Part shown: one piece after another, positions 42,193 through 54,470 of the stretch
Numbering within the stretch: position 1 is the first letter of the stretch
Layout: every line of letters begins with the position of its first letter
Program-made: the position numbers and the translations under genes
Notes under the pieces: model-generated
Database searches by the model: none
What the model was told of the DNA's origin: nothing
What the model saw: the letters and a program-made list of their open reading frames with translations, nothing else
NCBI GenBank assembly: GCA_033980235.1
Contig: CM067070.1
Span: forward strand, 1,816,478-1,880,477
Reading direction: 5' to 3'
Length of the DNA: 64,000 nt
Source of the DNA: Diadema setosum
Taxonomy: Eukaryota; Echinodermata; Echinoidea; Diadematoida; Diadematidae

Positions 42193-43441
42193 TATGACCG
42201 TGCAGCACAAAGTGAACAAAAAAAGTCGCACCCCTTGATTTTACGTGAGGACTCACAAAAGGTAAAATAAAAAGGTACAACCGAATCAATCTAGAGTTTT
42301 TCATATTTTGTAAAAGAGCTATCCTTCGTCTACATTATGATTTAGTTTGGGATCATAAAATAAATGGGAAAGTGTGTTTTCAGCAGTTTTTCTACAACCT
42401 TTTTTTTTTCTTGCGAGAGAATAGAATAATCAGGAATGTCTTAGAGTCTCCTTTTTCATTTTTTGCAATCATTTACACACTCTTAACTTTCAAGTCAAAT
42501 AACTTTTGAAATGATAATTCTGCTGCTTTGAAAGTTGGCATTAATCATGGACATAATGTTTTCATAAAACACGATTAATTTCAGCTTAATCTGATAATCC
42601 CTTCATTGTTGTTGCTCCGGAGGTCTACATCCTGTGTTTTGTTCCTTCATTGCACAGCTAGCACGACTTGTTAACTCTTTATGTACCAAGTTCGCACGTC
42701 CGACTCAGACGACGGCTTGCCAACTTCCCATATTCTGCTCAACAAACAAAGCCGCCGAAACCGATCGATAAATCGCTAATCCCCCGGTAAAATGAAAGCG
42801 TTTCTCGCGCTTTTGTTCCTCTCACTTACGGCTTGCAGTCTATGTGGTGGTTAACTATCAAGCGGTGTTCCTAAATAGATTTGCGTTTACATTCTAAGTT
42901 TCTGTCATGGTTTTATGTGCAAAAGTCATGCCATTACAGTAATGTCGCAACTGGTCATTTAAAAGAAATATTTAAAATAGATTTGTCATACAATGTATAT
43001 CGAAGCAAAGTTTGGCATTCCTCAAACACTTTGCTCACTATTATGTACAACTTAACAGAAATTTGAAGAAATTATACAAAGTGCAAACAGAATTCTTTCT
43101 CAAAGCATGACTACCTTTGTGTCTCAGAATAACGTGGCACACAGGGGGTTTCCACCATGGCACATAAAGAGTTAAAGATTAAGCGCTTGAATAGACCCTG
43201 TACTTCAGAGCCTCTTTTCTCAGTTCTCACTTTTCCGGAGTGTGTGTTTTCTTTTTAATATTTAGATAGATTAGGGGAGTCCATTTGAATTGAGTCATAT
43301 ATCATTTTAAAGCTTAGGGTCTGTTCTGTAAGAATCTGCCTTGAAACTAAAAATCCATGCCAGGAGTTTGTTTTGTTTTGTTTTGTTTTGTTTTGTTTTT
43401 GTGTTTTTTTTTTGGGGGGGGGGGTTGTGATGCACGGTCAA
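42193..43441 (+). mobile_element. TGTGACC TIR element, copy 2, split by a TTAA MITE
   Basis: It begins TATGACCGTGCAGCACAAAG and ends GTTGTGATGCACGGTCA. The MITE at 42671-43175 interrupts it. (GTTTT)n and a G run lie just before the right end. Confidence 0.75.
42671..43175 (+). mobile_element. TTAA-flanked MITE, copy b, nested in a TGTGACC element
   Basis: TTAACTCTTTATGTACCAAG to CATGGCACATAAAGAGTTAA. The flanks ACTTG and AGATTAAGCGC rejoin to match three uninterrupted sister elements, which confirms insertion into TTAA. Confidence 0.85.
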
Positions 43442-45709
43442 CTAAAGAAAGTTAACACTTCTTCAAGCTCATATTTCTCATAGAATATTTGGATAGATTT
43501 TTATGTTTTATACACCATGTTAATGGTAATTGAAAGGGACATTCCAGGCGATTTTTCATAATTTTACATCGTGTAGTACAAATATCAAGAGCTCCATGTA
43601 TAAATTTGTGGAATTTATCGTGGTTCTTGAGCAGAAAAGCAATGCTTTAAAAAACCTTAAATAAATCACACTGAATAAGGATAATGACATATAGCAGGCT
43701 CACATACTTCAGACATGTAGCAGCGTAATTCCATTAACCCTATAAAGCCCGGGGGGGGCACAATGTGCCCCCCTACCATATTTTCGTTTGCCACTCCTAC
43801 ACCCTTTACCCGATTTCAACCAAATTTGGTGACTTTTCCTAAAATCTTATTGGGAACATTTTGATGTATAATTTAGCTATGTCCTATATTGCTGGTTCCA
43901 TGGCAACCGTAAACTGACAACCATGTTCGTCAGATTTTGCATGATTTTCTGTTCCAATTTCAGTTAACAATATAATAATTGATGAAATGGGAGTTTTCTT
44001 GGCTGTAATTTGCTGAAGGACCAAATAGTGAAGTAATTATGGTTGTGAATTACTCTGAAATGTTTTTTTTTTCAATTATTTCCTTTTTTTATATGACATA
44101 GGCATCAAACAAAAATACGGCATTTTCCAAAGACTACCCTTTTATTTTGTGTTATCTTCACGCACGCTTTACCTGTGATAATTTGTTTATCATATCATCA
44201 ATCTGCAAACTCAAAATTTCAATATTTTGGAAATATGAAATGTGACACCAATATATGTATCCATTCCAAGCAATACATCATAGATTTCATATATTTCTTT
44301 ATATTGTAATAAATAGCGCCCCCATATGTTGACCTTGAGAAATTTTAACCATAACAAATAGTGGAGGTCGACTTCCGTTTCCTTTGTGGTAAATATTAAA
44401 ATGTGCTGCTTCTTTGAGCACCAACTCATGCATTCTTATGGTGACCCTGCCATGTTATCATCCTTATTCATTGCAATTTGTTATAAATTTCGTATATTCT
44501 TATTCTTCATCCTAATCATCATAAATTCTGAGTATTCCTTAGTACAGCTAATTTATGGTTGTGCCAATGTAAAAATCTGAAAATCATCCGGAGGTCTCCT
44601 TTTAATTGGCTATCACCCTGATAGGTTAGTACAAAAATAAAAACTTTAGGCATGAGTGAACACATGTGTTTTTCTCTTTCAAGGCACAAAAGTAAATATG
44701 ACAAAAATGGACAAGTTCTCATTCATTCGTATGTGTTCTTCCATATACTTATGAGAGCTAAACACAAGTTTAACATGATCAGATCCACGAATTAATTTAC
44801 AGAATCACCCACTGATCTCTATAATGTCTTTTAAGCCTCCAAAAATAAAGAAAGGCCAAAAGAAATATGTGAGAAAATGAAGAAATATTAACAAAAATCG
44901 TATAAATATGAAAATGTAATTTAAATTTGAGATAATTGAAAATGAAATTTGGTTCTTGAATTTGACTCATAAATTCTTAAATTCCTTAATCAAAAGAATG
45001 AAATACAGAAATTCCTTTATTTCTTCCCCTTTGCGGCTTACTCCATACGTCATTTGAATTTGAGCGGACAAAAAGCTTTTTTCCCCTGTATTTTCCCTTT
45101 TTGTTTTTTATGTGATGATAGAAAGAGAATCTATAAGGGAACAAAAACTTTTTGAAATGCTTATCTTTTTTTTTTCTTTCTTTTAAGCGAGGAAAATGAG
45201 GCCTGAGACATCTTATGTTAAAAAAAACCAATGAAAACTTTTTAATACTTATTTAGCAAAACAGCCTATAACAGAAACTGTCTGATGAAAAAGGACACTT
45301 GTACAAAATTATTCATTGAATAAGAACAATATGTCAGAAAAATGTAGGTCGGCAAATGGCGGAGTCAAGGGGAATCATGCACTAAAATATGTCCTCCTTA
45401 GCACTTATATAGTCTAATTATGTATGATGTTACACTTTCACTGTAAGTGGCATATACATGTGATTCGCTGATTGTGGGCTATGTATACGTAGTTAGAGAT
45501 TTCTTTTTCATTCTGCGTTGTTTAGTTTTCTCGTCAATTTGTTGAAATAAAATGAAATGAAATAAATGAATGGAATTACGAGTCCAATTTCAAAGATGAT
45601 CACACAACTCTGACTCAACTGGGATATTTTCCTTTCAGCCCACTTGTAGAAATATCTGTAATGTGTACACGTATGGTTATTATAGTACATTTCATAGAAA
45701 TGTATGTAT

Positions 45710-45751
<42 letters not shown>

Positions 45752-45943
45752 TTATATATAATTACTGAAGAGTTTTATCCCAGGAATGAGCTAACTCTCT
45801 CCTTGTTAAAAGGATTTTTTTAATAGAAAAATAGGATGTTTTTACCATAACTTCTAGAATATTCCTTGTTACGTCGCAAGTGAGGCATTAATGGAGAGGT
45901 TTGATTTTGTTCTGATGATGAACTTACTTTAAAATGTTTAAAA
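43442..45943. other. Unassigned intergenic DNA
   Basis: No gene seen. A G/C hairpin, GGGGGGCACAATGTGCCCCCC with the central AATT-like spacer, is at about 43751-43777 within a TTAACCCTATAAAG context. (TA)n is at 45714-45745. Confidence 0.4.
45714..45745. repeat. (TA)n microsatellite
   Basis: Uninterrupted TA dinucleotides. Confidence 0.9.
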
Positions 45944-46400
45944 TTGGCAAAAGGAAGCAAGTTACAATCATGTCATTAGGATGTCACTTGCTTCCTTTTG
46001 CCGGAGTATTTTAATTTGTGTGCAAATTTAAATAATTTGGCAAAAGGAAGCAAGGGACAATCATATCATGAGGTTGTAACTTGCTTCCTTTTGCCAAAGT
46101 ATTTGAGATTCTTAGTGAACATGAAAAATCTGGTAAAAAGAAGCAAGGACAATCATATCATGAGAATGTTATACTTTCTTCCTTTTGCCAAAGTATTATA
46201 AATTTGTAACAAACATTAAAAAATTGGCAAAGGGAAGCAAGTGACAATCACATCATAAGGATGTTACTTGCTCCTTTTTGCCAAAGTATTTTAGATCGTG
46301 TGTGAATACAAATGATTTGGCAAAGGGAAGCAAGGGACAGTCATATCATGAGGTTGTAACTTGCTTCCTGTTGCCATTTTTATGCAATTTTCTGCACTTG
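45944..46400 (+). repeat. 93-bp tandem array of hairpin units
   Basis: Units start at 45944, 46037, 46130, 46224 and 46317, a period of 93-94 bp. Each has an arm GGCAAAAGGAAGCAAG, a 25-30 nt spacer with CAATCATATCATGAGG, and the inverse arm CTTGCTTCCTTTTGCC, so each unit can fold on itself. Confidence 0.85.
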
Positions 46401-46828
46401 CTTCTTTTTGCCACTCGAATATTTCAGAAATGCGCTAACATTGTAACTTCTGGAATTTTCAGTCAGATAGAGCATGCCTCAAAGATGTAATCAATAAAAA
46501 ACGTCAATATCCATGAAACTGTCACTTGTTTCCTTACTCCAAAGTAGGACAGAATAGTTCAAATTCTTTTTTTTTTCTTGAAATACTATCAGACATATAA
46601 TTTTATGAAAAAAAATAATGAATATCTTATAAATCATTATACCCATATGTCTTTTTTCATTAAGGCATTCAAGAGATTCACAGTCAAAAATATGAATAAA
46701 CAATAAACACGTTGGACAGAATTAAAATGACACGGAGTTACTCTCATGGTTGGAATTTGTCCAGTAACTTACTATTAAATATATAACCGTTAAAGCGTTT
46801 GTGTGTGTGTGTTTTAAGAATGCGTATA

Positions 46829-47506
46829 TGTGACCGTGCACCTCAAAACGAACATAAAGTCGCACACACTGATTTTGCGTGAGGACTGAAACTATTAAGT
46901 GAAATGGGTCAACCTATAGCCGAACTTGACTTTTTCATATTTTCTAAAAGAGCGGGTCTTCTTTTACATTATGCTAAAATTTGGTATCATAAAACGGGCA
47001 GGAAAGTGTGTTTTTTTAGCAGTTTATCTCGAACATTGCTTTAGAGTCCCCTATTCATTTCTGAAAAAAAAAATTGTACACACTCTTCACTTTCAACTTT
47101 AATAACTATTAAAAGGATAATGCTACTGCTTTGAAAGTTGGCATTGATTATCGACAGAGTATGTGTTAATGAGAAATACTCAATTTCAGTTTAATCTGAT
47201 AATCCCTTTATTGTTGTTACTCTGGTGGTTTACTGTTTTTTTTTTTTTTGTCCCATTCATCGCACAGCCAGCACGGTTTGGTAAAGATTAAGCGCTTGAA
47301 TAGACACTGCACTTCAGAGCCTCTTTTCTCAGTTCACACTTTTCATGAGTTTGTACTTTCTTTCCAATATTTAGATAGGTTAGGAGAGTCCATTTGATTT
47401 GAGTTATACATCATTTTAAAGCTTAAAGTCTGCTCTTTCAGAATATGGTCTTAACTAAAAATTCACATTTGGCGACCTTTTGTTTGTTTTGAGGTGCAGG
47501 GTCACA
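46829..47506 (+). mobile_element. TGTGACC TIR element, copy 3
   Basis: TGTGACCGTGCACCTCAAAA at the start; TTTTGAGGTGCAGGGTCACA at the end. Confidence 0.8.
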
Positions 47507-47678
47507 TATATAGTTTTGGTTGAGATGTGGCATTGGATTTGTATGTGTGTGTGTATGCGTGAGAGAGAGATATTGAGAAACTAGTTAAGAAATGTGAAAG
47601 AGCATATTCTAAAAAAGAAATCAAAGTTTGTCTGATGATAATTGGCTTTGGAATATCAAAAAACAAGGCGGTTCAAAA

Positions 47679-48367
47679 TGTGACCGTGCACCTCAAAACG
47701 AACATAAACTCGCACACACTGATTTTGCGTGAGGACTGAAAATAAGTGAAATGGGTCAACCTAGCCGAACTTGACTTTTTCATATTTTCTAAAAGAGCGG
47801 GTCTTCTTTTGCATTATGCTAAAATTTGGTATCATAAAACGGGCAGGCAAGTGTGTTTTTTAGCAGTTTATCTCGAACATTTTTGGTAGAATAGTGTGAT
47901 TAGGTGTGTCTTTAGAATCGCTTTTTCATTTCTGAAAAACCTTGTCCACACTCTTCACTTTCAACTCTAATAACTTTTGAAAGGATAGTGCTGCTGCTTT
48001 GAAAGTTGGCATTAATTGATGACAGAATGTGTTAATGAGGCATGCTTAATTTCAGTTTAATCTAATAATCCCTTCATTGTTGTTACTCTGGTGGTTTACG
48101 TCCTGTTTTTTGTCCCATTCATCGCACAGCCAGCACGGTTTGGTAAAGATTAAGCGCTTGAATAGACACTGTACTTCAGAGCCTCTTTTCTCAGTTCACA
48201 TTTTTCCTGAGTTTGTGCTTTCTTTCCAATATTTAGAAAGGTTAGGAGAGTCCATTTGATTTGAGTTATACATCATTTTAAAGCTTAAAGTCTGCTCTTT
48301 CAGAATGTGGTCTTAACTAAAAATTCATATCTGGCGACTTTTTGTTTGTTTTGAGGTGCAGTGTCAC
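47679..48367 (+). mobile_element. TGTGACC TIR element, copy 4
   Basis: TGTGACCGTGCACCTCAAAA at the start; TTTTGAGGTGCAGTGTCACC at the end. It is closer to copy 3 than to copies 1 and 2. Confidence 0.8.
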
Positions 48368-48569
48368 CAATAATGTTTGCGCTCAACTTTTATTAGGACG
48401 TCATTCTTAGACATTTCCAAAGTGATTAAAAAAACTTATGAAATATTAAGCGTACAATTAAAGAGATTCAAAGTTCGTTTTGATCAAAATCGGTGAAATG
48501 GCCGAGATATCCAAAATACAGAGTGGTCTAAATAAAAGGTAAGGCCCACCTTTTTTAGGACTTCCTTTA

Positions 48570-49084
48570 GGAGTTGAGTATATGAATATAAGAACGACCC
48601 AAGTCCATGGAAGACCATTTCAAGTAAACTAAAAAAAACTTCATATCTTTTTTGTTTGTCCAATAATATTCTATTTAACTGTGATGGGAAGGCAACATTG
48701 TAAATACAAATTAGAACATATATTATTATGACAATTAACATTATCATTAATTGTGGAGAGGCCATTTTGTGTGATGGACTTGGGTTGTTCTTTGATTCAT
48801 ATGGACTTGGGTCGTTCTTTGATTCATATACATGATATTCTGCTATAGAGATGAGAGAAGGACGAGAGAGGGCGCTATAATATGAATGTAAGAATGACCC
48901 AAGTCCTTCATTCTTACATTCATATGAGATTTAACTCATTTATTTCAGGCACTTCCGGGGGCAATTAGGATTTATCATTTATACACAAGATGGGTCCATG
49001 CATAAGCTACAATTTCCCATGTCAAACTGAATTTGGCCAAAAATTGGACTTGGGTCGTTTTTATATTCATATACTCAGTTCCTC
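48570..49084. mobile_element. TIR element with repeated GACTTGGGTCGTTCTT motif
   Basis: GAGTATATGAATATAAGAAC at the left mirrors TTTTATATTCATATACTC at the right. GACTTGGGT(C/T)GTTCTTTGATTCATAT or its inverse recurs inside at about 48776, 48807 and 48880-48930. Confidence 0.7.
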
Positions 49085-49253
49085 TTAAAATTGTCAATAA
49101 ATTGAAATTACCTTGACGGTTCTACGTTATGTTGAAGGTGCAAATCGGAATGTGTTTCATTCAACACTTGCATTTTTGAGGAGTTTGAGAGATTCAAGAG
49201 TTTTATAGGCTATTTTGGATGCCATTGTGATTTGACTATTCAAAGGTTTATCT

Positions 49254-49774
49254 TTAACTCTTTATGTGCCACGTTCGCACGTCCGGCTCAGTCGACGGCG
49301 TGCCAACTTCGCATATTCTGCTCAACAAACAAAGCCGCCAAAACCGATCGATAAAACGCTAATTACTGCTAATCCCGCGGCACAATGAAAGCGTTTCTCG
49401 TGCTTTTGTTCCTCTCATGTATATACGGCTTGCATTCTATGTAGTGATCGACTATTAAGCGGTGTTCCCAACTAGATTTGCTCGTATATTCTAAGTTTCT
49501 TTCACAGTTTTATGTGCAAAAGTCATGTCTTTACAGTAATGTAGCAACTGGTCATTCAAAAGAAAAAATGAAATTAGAGTCGTCTTACAATTTATATCGA
49601 AACAAAGCTTGGCATTCCTCTTTAACTTTGCCTACTATTATGTTCATCTTAACAGAAATTTGTAGAAGTTAGACAAATTGGAAAAACAGAATTCTTTCTC
49701 GAAGCATGACTACTTTCGTGTCTCAAAATAACGTGGCACACAGGGGGTTTCCACCATGGCCCATAAAGAGTTAG
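49254..49774 (+). mobile_element. TTAA-flanked MITE, copy c
   Basis: TTAACTCTTTATGTGCCACG to CATGGCCCATAAAGAGTTAG. The right TTAA has mutated to TTAG. An extra duplicated CGCTAATTACTGCTAAT lies inside. Confidence 0.75.
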
Positions 49775-51021
49775 GTGATCAATGTAGGAGCAGTGTCTGG
49801 TAACCTTGCATTTGTGAACAACTCCATTCAATGTCGTTATTTCTTTATTATTAAGACTCATCATTAAAGGGTTATAATAGAGACCTATGACATAGCGAAG
49901 ACACACGCGCATGACAGAAGAAGAAAGGTGTACAACGCTTCATAGTCATTCAATTTTACCCTGATTGTTCATCCTCTTGCTTTTCATTTGATTTTTTTTT
50001 TCCAAGCTACAACTATGACACTAACTTACACAGGATCGTTGAATTCTAAAGCAATTCATCTTAAATAGGTCTATAACCCCCCCCCCTTTTTTCCCGAATT
50101 TTCTTCTACCGCTCTGCGTTTACATAATGAGACTTCCAAATCAGCTTATGAGAAAATAACGCAACAGTTTTCCAGAATACATTCGTTTGTGGCTTTTCAT
50201 GTTCTCAGTAGGAAAATGAACAAACAAACAAAATGAAAGGAAGATGCATTGTAATTATTTTTTTAAACACGGAATATCAAATGTATTAATAACAGAAAAT
50301 CTCCCTGAAGGCATTTTTTAATTTATGTGTGTGTCTGTTATTTGTGTGTGTGTGTGTTTAATATTTCATTTCTTTATCCATGTATATACATTGTATCCGC
50401 ATGTTTTTAGGAATATTTTATTGTATATACTATAATATGTGCTTTGTAAGAAGCGAATAAAGAGTTTAATAAATAATTAAGAACCTTTGGAAGGAGAAGC
50501 CTTATTTCATTGTCGAACCTTCGACATATCGAACTGTAACCGATACTGGATAAGTAAAAACCTTTAATATCTTAGGCAAGTAAATCACAAGTTTTATAAG
50601 CTTTTGGATGATACATTGTTGAAATGGGCATCCATTGATCCATTTCCAATCACTCGGGATGTCATTGCCATGATATTACATTCACAAAGGGGCAATATGA
50701 ACTGCGGCCTAAAAAGCGGTCAGTATCTTTATGCATATTTGTCTTTGCTTCACGTAGAGATTGAGTACGAAATTAATTGAGCGATTAGCAAAATAACGTG
50801 TGTTTTTTTCTCTCTCTCTACTTAGTAGGAGATCGCATTGAATTTTAATGGAGATGATTATAACATTCATATGATGTCATTTTTGGTTTCTGCAAAATTA
50901 TCCTGAAAAAAGTTTACAAAGAAAAAAAAAACATATTCATCAAAACATCAAAATGAAACGAAGGGTAAGTCTTGGCATCGAGATATTACATCACGGAGGA
51001 TTTACATTTATCATATATGTA

Positions 51022-51068
<47 letters not shown>

Positions 51069-51516
51069 GTTCTAATGATAAGATTACCCATTGCAATTTT
51101 AGTTCTTACCCAATTCCGATACAACAAAACAGACGCAAGCACAGAGACATAATTTTCAGCTTTCAAATAAATCAACACATTTTTATTATGTGCAGCTTTA
51201 GTCTCTACGCTCTAATTGTTTTCATTTCACATAGCTTAGCCATACTCTGCTTATTGAAAGTAGTCTCATTTGGTAATTGGCACGATTAACTAGTAGAGAT
51301 TCAGGACAGTTATGAAGACGTTTCTTCGTTACTGAAGGAGCAGCTGATTCTTAGTATCAATGATTTAAAACAAAGATTTGAAAAATGCTAAATATACACT
51401 TATGAATGTAATCGATGAATTCATTTTCGTATTAACACTATTGACATTCTTGTAACCTAATTTCTTTTGTCAATTTAATAGCCAATGTGATGTATATACT
51501 ATAAATATACATATAT
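49775..51516. other. Unassigned intergenic DNA
   Basis: No gene seen. C run at 50080-50088; GT-rich at 50325-50360; (TA)n at 51024-51065. A stretch at 50455-50475 (AATAAAGAGTTTAATAAATA) looks like a retroelement or transcript 3' end, without coding. Confidence 0.4.
51024..51065. repeat. (TA)n microsatellite
   Basis: Uninterrupted TA dinucleotides. Confidence 0.9.
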
Positions 51517-51948
51517 GAAGAGTTTGTGCGCAAAAACCGATAAGTCCATATTTGCCAAATGGAGATATTTGCGATTAAAGCTCAAGAAAAATAAAGAGAA
51601 TAATAAGAAAATTCTTGCTTTTTTTTACCATAACTTCCAAAAAAGTACCTTTATATGTAGTGACCAATATATCATTTAAAAGGTATTATTTTGTACTTAA
51701 TGACAGAAACCGTACTTCAAAATCTTCAAAAATGGATTTTATCGGTTTTTGAAGATTTTGAGTTAAGGTCCCTGTCATAATGTACAAAACAATATCTTTT
51801 AAATGATATATTGGTCACTACATATAAAGGTAAATTTTTGAAGTTATGGTCAAAAGAAGCAAAATTTTTCTTATTTTTCTCTTTATTTTTTTTTACCTCT
51901 AATCGCAAATATCTCCATTTCGCAAATATGGACTTAAACAAACTCTTC
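51517..51948. mobile_element. GAAGAGTTTGTTCGCAAAA MITE, copy B (double)
   Basis: Two overlapping copies look fused: an internal ATCGGTTTTT end near 51740 is followed by the second interior. The outer TIRs are intact apart from G for T (TTTGTGCGC). It sits within (TA)n tracts on both sides. Confidence 0.7.
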
Positions 51949-52206
51949 ATATATATATATATGATATTTATGCACATAATCGAATACATTTTTCTGTATA
52001 GCTAGGCATACGCACTCGACAATAAATTATCATTCATTAACATAATTTTTACAAGTTTGCTTAAAACATGTAATCAAAGCGTTGAGTCAAAGTTGTTTGC
52101 TTTGTGTTGAAATTCGAGTTTTTAACCTAGTACGTTTATTTCATTTCATTTCCACAACTTGATGTAAAGAAAAAACATCAACACAAAGTATAAAGCATGT
52201 ACAATG

Positions 52207-52457
52207 GAAGAGTTTGTTCGCAAACACCGATAAGTCCATATTTGCCAAATGGAGATATTTGCGATTAAAGATCAAGAAAAATAAATAGAATAATAATAAA
52301 AAAAGTTTTTGCTTCTTTTGACCATAACTTCAAAAATGTACCTTATTATGTGGTGACCAATATATCATTTAAAAGGTGTTGTTTTGTACTTTATGACAGA
52401 GACCGTACTTCAAAATCTTCAAAAATGGTCTTATCGGCTTTTGCGAACAAACTCTTC
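52207..52457. mobile_element. GAAGAGTTTGTTCGCAAAA MITE, copy C
   Basis: The ends are GAAGAGTTTGTTCGCAAAC and TTTTGCGAACAAACTCTTC. The interior is as in copy B. Confidence 0.75.
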
Positions 52458-52905
52458 AATTTCTTTTTTTTTTACATAAAACAGATAACTGCTACACTTT
52501 ACACGAGCAAAGAAACGCCAGCGACTAGACGTTTCATTTACATAATTGTATTCTCTGGGTTCCACCATTTGCTCATCAATTTTTTTCTGACGCATTTTTT
52601 TTTTCAGCCACTGTTTAACCATCCATTTTGTTAAAGTGATTTGATTATTAATGAGGATAGTTAACTCATGAGCTTTATTGCTTTGAAATATTCAATAGCT
52701 CTCCGTATTTTTTATGGGTGTGGACAAAGATGTATGTGATCCTAATCTCTTCTCGCGAGAAAAACACACCAACCTTTCAAATACGTAGTGAAATTACTTC
52801 GTTAGATTGACTTGGTAGCATTTAGAAGTAGAGAATTTGCTTTATATTTTTCGGGTGGGTAACAAACAGCGTTGAAATTGCATGTGTATGGAAACAGGGT
52901 GGGAT

Positions 52906-53046
52906 CAGGGGGGCGTTTCATCAACGTTTGTCCGCGCTGACAATCACCAATAGTAACAGTCAGTGACCAGAGCATCTCATCCAATCAAAACCAACGGTTT
53001 TGCTGAAATTGTCAGCGCTGACAAACGTTGATAACACACCCCCCTG
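52906..53046. mobile_element. 141-bp MITE, CAGGGGGGCGTTTCATCAAC ends
   Basis: The left end mirrors ACGTTGATAACACACCCCCCTG at the right with small gaps. Inner GCGCTGACAAT / TTGTCAGCGC also pairs. Confidence 0.75.
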
Positions 53047-53466
53047 GTCAACGTATGGTCGATCCACCACCGCTCTAACCGTTCCTATCATCCGCGGACT
53101 TGTCGGATGATAGAAAGCTTTATATTCCCTGATTAAAAGGTACATCGCCGCTTACATGGTATTACCCCTTAATGCCATAACAACGCTAAATATCAAATGG
53201 GTTATTCAAAGCCGTTTAGTGATTGGCTAAACACATTCACGTAACGGAGGTACATTCGTTATGTTCGTCCATGGGCGAACATTCTAGTAATGTTCTCACA
53301 GCATTTTTCACGTAACAAATGACAGAGGCCTAGGACCGCGCTCACAGTGAATATAGCTCTGCGCAATGCGCGAGCGAGCAATCGAGTGCGTTGTGCTGGT
53401 GGTTGTCCTTGACGTATTTGACGTATATGACTAACCCATATTACATAACAGATGATGATTTTTGTT

Positions 53467-53613
53467 GGAGGGAACATGTACGAAACATTCCACCCGAAGG
53501 GTTTGAAATGCTATTTCGGGAGGCTATAAGTCCCGAGACGAAGTCAAGGGACTTATAGCCTCCCTCAATAGCATTTCCAACCCTTCGGGTGGAAAATTCG
53601 GTATGTTCCCTCC
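53467..53613. mobile_element. Foldback hairpin element
   Basis: GGAGGGAACATGTAC pairs with GGTATGTTCCCTCC, CCACCCGAAGGG with CCCTTCGGGTGG, and GGAGGCTATAAGTCCC with GGGACTTATAGCCTCC, around the loop GAGACGAAGTCAA. The whole 147 bp can form one hairpin. Confidence 0.8.
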
Positions 53614-53652
53614 CCCGCCAGTGACGTCATTACCTATATAATGTAATGATGT

Positions 53653-53840
53653 AACCTTAAATGTAATATCAACCGTAGTATTGTAATACATTTTAATCCA
53701 AGATGGAACACTTACCGTGTACTACATTTCAACCTTGAATGTAGTATCAACCGTAGTATTGTAATACATTTTAAATCTGCATGGAACAGTAACCGTGTCC
53801 TACATTTTAACCCTGAATGTTATATCAACGCTAACTAAGT
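53653..53840 (+). repeat. 78-bp tandem repeat, about 2.4 units
   Basis: AACCTTAAATGTAATATCAA at 53653, AACCTTGAATGTAGTATCAA at 53731 and AACCCTGAATGTTATATCAA at 53809 start successive units. Each contains CGTAGTATTGTAATACATTT. Confidence 0.8.
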
Positions 53841-53944
53841 TTCAACTCTAAAGATTTAGTGTTAAACGTGCCTTCTAATTTGAGGTACATGTTATCCGTA
53901 GATGTAACATCATTACACAAGACAGACCCATGCCCCCATGCCCG

Positions 53945-54227
53945 CACTAACAGTGGCTGGAAGAGAGAGTATAGTGTCCAACATTGTGTCCACAGTGTGG
54001 TCACATAGTCGGCTATGTGAAAACGCTCGAATTCAACAGTGTGAAGAGATTTCACACTGTGTTTCTCACGTTGTGAACACAATGTGTTCACAATGTGTTC
54101 ACATTGTGTTAAGACAGTGTTTCTTACACTTTGAATACACTGTGTTCACAATGTGTTTACTTTGTGTTCACATTGTGTTCACACTGTGTTTCTCACACTG
54201 TGGTACACTGTGTTCTTTCCATCAGGG
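53945..54227. mobile_element. CACAGTGTGA-rich MITE, copy 3
   Basis: The interior has CACATAGTCGGCTATGTG and many ACAATGTGTTCACA units. The end is CACTGTGTTCTTTCCATCAGG. The left terminus is diverged. Confidence 0.65.
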
Positions 54228-54470
54228 TTATTCAAGCCGTGTTGGTGTGCAAATGGTAGGACCTCTTGCTCTAATAATTCATGTATCAGAAAATGAAACA
54301 AGATTCATTATCCAGAAGATTATTCCGAAACTGACATAGCTCGTCAATAGGAAAACAAAAACAAGGTGCACACCACCTACCTTCGAAATTATAAACCGTA
54401 TTGATACCTTTAATCCAGATAAAAGAATCTTCAACAAACCTTTCGGGTTTTTCTCGCAATTTTCTTTCTA

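Noticed and set aside
45944..46400. CRISPR-like appearance of regularly spaced repeats
   Set aside because: Units are long, contiguous, self-inverted and near identical throughout, with no unique spacers, in a eukaryotic context.
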